NCBI GenBank assembly: GCA_900769285.1
Contig: CAAGGB010000024.1
Location: forward strand, 1 to 7,282
From: Victivallales bacterium
GTDB lineage: Bacteria > Verrucomicrobiota > Lentisphaeria > Oligosphaerales > Oligosphaeraceae
DNA length: 7,282 nucleotides
Direction: 5' to 3'
Position numbers and translations under genes: made by a program. Under the pieces are notes generated by a model that saw only the letters and a list, made by a program, of their open reading frames with translations, did no database searches and was not told the origin of the DNA. Shown here in pieces: positions 6,338 through 7,282 of the stretch (positions are counted from its first letter, which is position 1; each line of letters begins with the position of its first letter).

Positions 6338-7258
6338 ATGGCGGCGGCGTCCCGCGACTGGCGCGGGCTGTTCTCGGCGGAGACGTCGGGATGGTTCTCG
6401 CGGCGGTTTGGGGCGCCGACGGAGATACAGTCGCGTGCCTGGCCGCTGATTGCGGCGGGCGGGCACGTGCTGCTGACGGCGCCGACGGGTAGCGGGAAGA
6501 CGCTGACGGCGTTCCTGTGGGGGCTGGACAGCCTGCTGACGGGTCGCTGGGAGCCGGGGCGGCTGCGCGTGCTCTATGTGTCGCCGCTGAAGGCGCTGAA
6601 CAACGACATCCGCGACAATCTGACGCGTCCGCTGGCGGAGCTGCGCCATGTGTTCGCGCACGCGGGCCGTCCGACGCCCGGGATTGGGGTGATGGTCCGC
6701 AGCGGCGACACGCCGCAGTCGGAGCGTCAGCGGATGTGGCGTCGGCCGCCGGAGATACTGGTGACGACGCCGGAGAGCCTGTCGCTGCTGCTGCTGTCGC
6801 AGCCGGCGCCGCTGTTCTTCTCGGGGTTGCGGACGGTGATTGTGGACGAGGTTCACGCGCTGTTCGCGAGCCGCCGTGGGGTACAGTTGGCGGCGTCGCT
6901 GGAGTGGCTGACGCGGTATGCGGGTGAGTTCCAGCGTGTGGCGCTGTCGGCGACGGTGCGGCCGCTGTCGGAGGTGGGGGCATTTGTGGGCGGCTATCTG
7001 GATGGGGTGGCGCGTCCGGTGTCGCTGGTGTCGGGTTCTGGGGGGAAGCGCTACGAGCTGTCGGTGGCGCTGGCGGGCGAGGCGGATGATGCGGGTCGCG
7101 ACGACGCGTCGCACTGGGGGGCGGTGGCGTCGCGGGTGCGGCGTGAGATGTCTGGCGGCGGCTCGACGCTGGTGTTCTGCAATGGCCGCGCGTCGTGCGA
7201 GAAGCTGTCGCGGTGGGTGAACGGCGAGGGTTTCTCAAGTGGAAGGTGCGAAATATGA
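6338..7258 (+). CDS. lhr: Lhr-family superfamily 2 helicase, truncated after the first RecA domain
   Basis: This is the N-terminal third or less of an Lhr-type ATP-dependent 3'-5' helicase; Lhr proteins are usually 850-1500 residues and linked to DNA repair. Visible motifs are a Q-like motif (FGAPTEIQ, 24-31), Walker A APTGSGKT with Lys54, motif Ia VSPLKALNNDIRDNL (81-95), TTPESL (143-148), a DEVH box (170-173), SAT (204-206) and the start of the second RecA domain, STLVFCNGR (276-284). Homology stops at NGEGF (295-299). Lhr proteins would continue with an HHGSLSRE-like motif, but here the frame reads seven unrelated residues to a TGA at 7256. Sequence from about 7231 is much poorer in GC. 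The fragment as it stands lacks the arginine-finger region and should not be an active helicase. The cause may be a real insertion or rearrangement, or a chimeric contig end. It lies 42 bases after abfA and probably shares its promoter. Confidence 0.85.
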   Translation: MAAASRDWRGLFSAETSGWFSRRFGAPTEIQSRAWPLIAAGGHVLLTAPTGSGKTLTAFLWGLDSLLTGRWEPGRLRVLYVSPLKALNNDIRDNLTRPLAELRHVFAHAGRPTPGIGVMVRSGDTPQSERQRMWRRPPEILVTTPESLSLLLLSQPAPLFFSGLRTVIVDEVHALFASRRGVQLAASLEWLTRYAGEFQRVALSATVRPLSEVGAFVGGYLDGVARPVSLVSGSGGKRYELSVALAGEADDAGRDDASHWGAVASRVRREMSGGGSTLVFCNGRASCEKLSRWVNGEGFSSGRCEI

Positions 7259-7282
7259 TCCGCAGAACTTCCTTCTGATGCA
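7231..7282. other. Low-GC tail that breaks the helicase gene
   Basis: The last 52 bases contain 23 G or C (about 44%), against well over 65% in the adjoining helicase. They do not encode the expected Lhr continuation. One plus-strand frame (7233-7280) is open for 16 codons and reads SQVEGAKYDPQNFLLM, which looks protein-like but is too short to assign. A minus-strand frame is also open across it. No terminal inverted repeat or target duplication can be judged because the window ends. The choice between mobile insertion and assembly chimera stays open. Confidence 0.55.

Noticed and set aside
4736..7114. Minus-strand open frame of 792 codons opposite abfA and lhr
   Set aside because: It is Arg/His/Pro/Gln-rich with no domain, and lies against GH51 and helicase genes with intact catalytic motifs.

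Overview
The window is a high-GC bacterial segment built around a divergent promoter region. Four genes run leftward on the minus strand: a KtrB/TrkH-type potassium channel subunit (4463-2529), its KtrA-type regulatory subunit (2484-1828), a small two-span membrane protein with a HAMP-like tail and no output domain (1825-1178), and a 3-dehydroquinate-synthase-fold protein that most resembles EboD (1149 to beyond base 1). The spacers are 44, 2 and 28 bases, so they look like one operon. Two genes run rightward on the plus strand: a GH51 alpha-L-arabinofuranosidase (4784-6295) and the N-terminal part of an Lhr-type DEAD/DEAH helicase (6338-7258), 42 bases apart.

The 320-base gap between the two transcription units (4464-4783) is partly AT-rich. 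It carries a near-consensus sigma-70-type promoter on the plus strand (TTGACA, 17 bases, TAAAAT). A perfect 7-5-7 inverted repeat touches the -35 box and is a candidate operator. A much weaker promoter candidate faces the potassium operon.

The organism cannot be named from this sequence. High GC, Shine-Dalgarno starts on the plus-strand genes, a KtrB with a long hydrophobic N-terminal extension, an intracellular GH51 enzyme and an Lhr helicase would fit a PVC-group bacterium (Kiritimatiellae or Lentisphaeria type), but this is a guess. Much of the plus strand is G-rich whichever strand is coding, which suggests replication-linked strand bias.

The leftward genes combine potassium uptake with a possible sensor stub and an Ebo-type enzyme. 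The rightward genes pair arabinose release from oligosaccharides with a nucleic-acid helicase, with no obvious functional link. The helicase loses its homology abruptly near base 7231, where the last ~50 bases drop to about 44% GC. This is either an insertion or rearrangement boundary or a chimeric contig end. No clearly new system is evident. The points most worth checking are the HAMP stub in the potassium operon, the EboD-like gene at its end, the KtrB extension and the 7231 junction.
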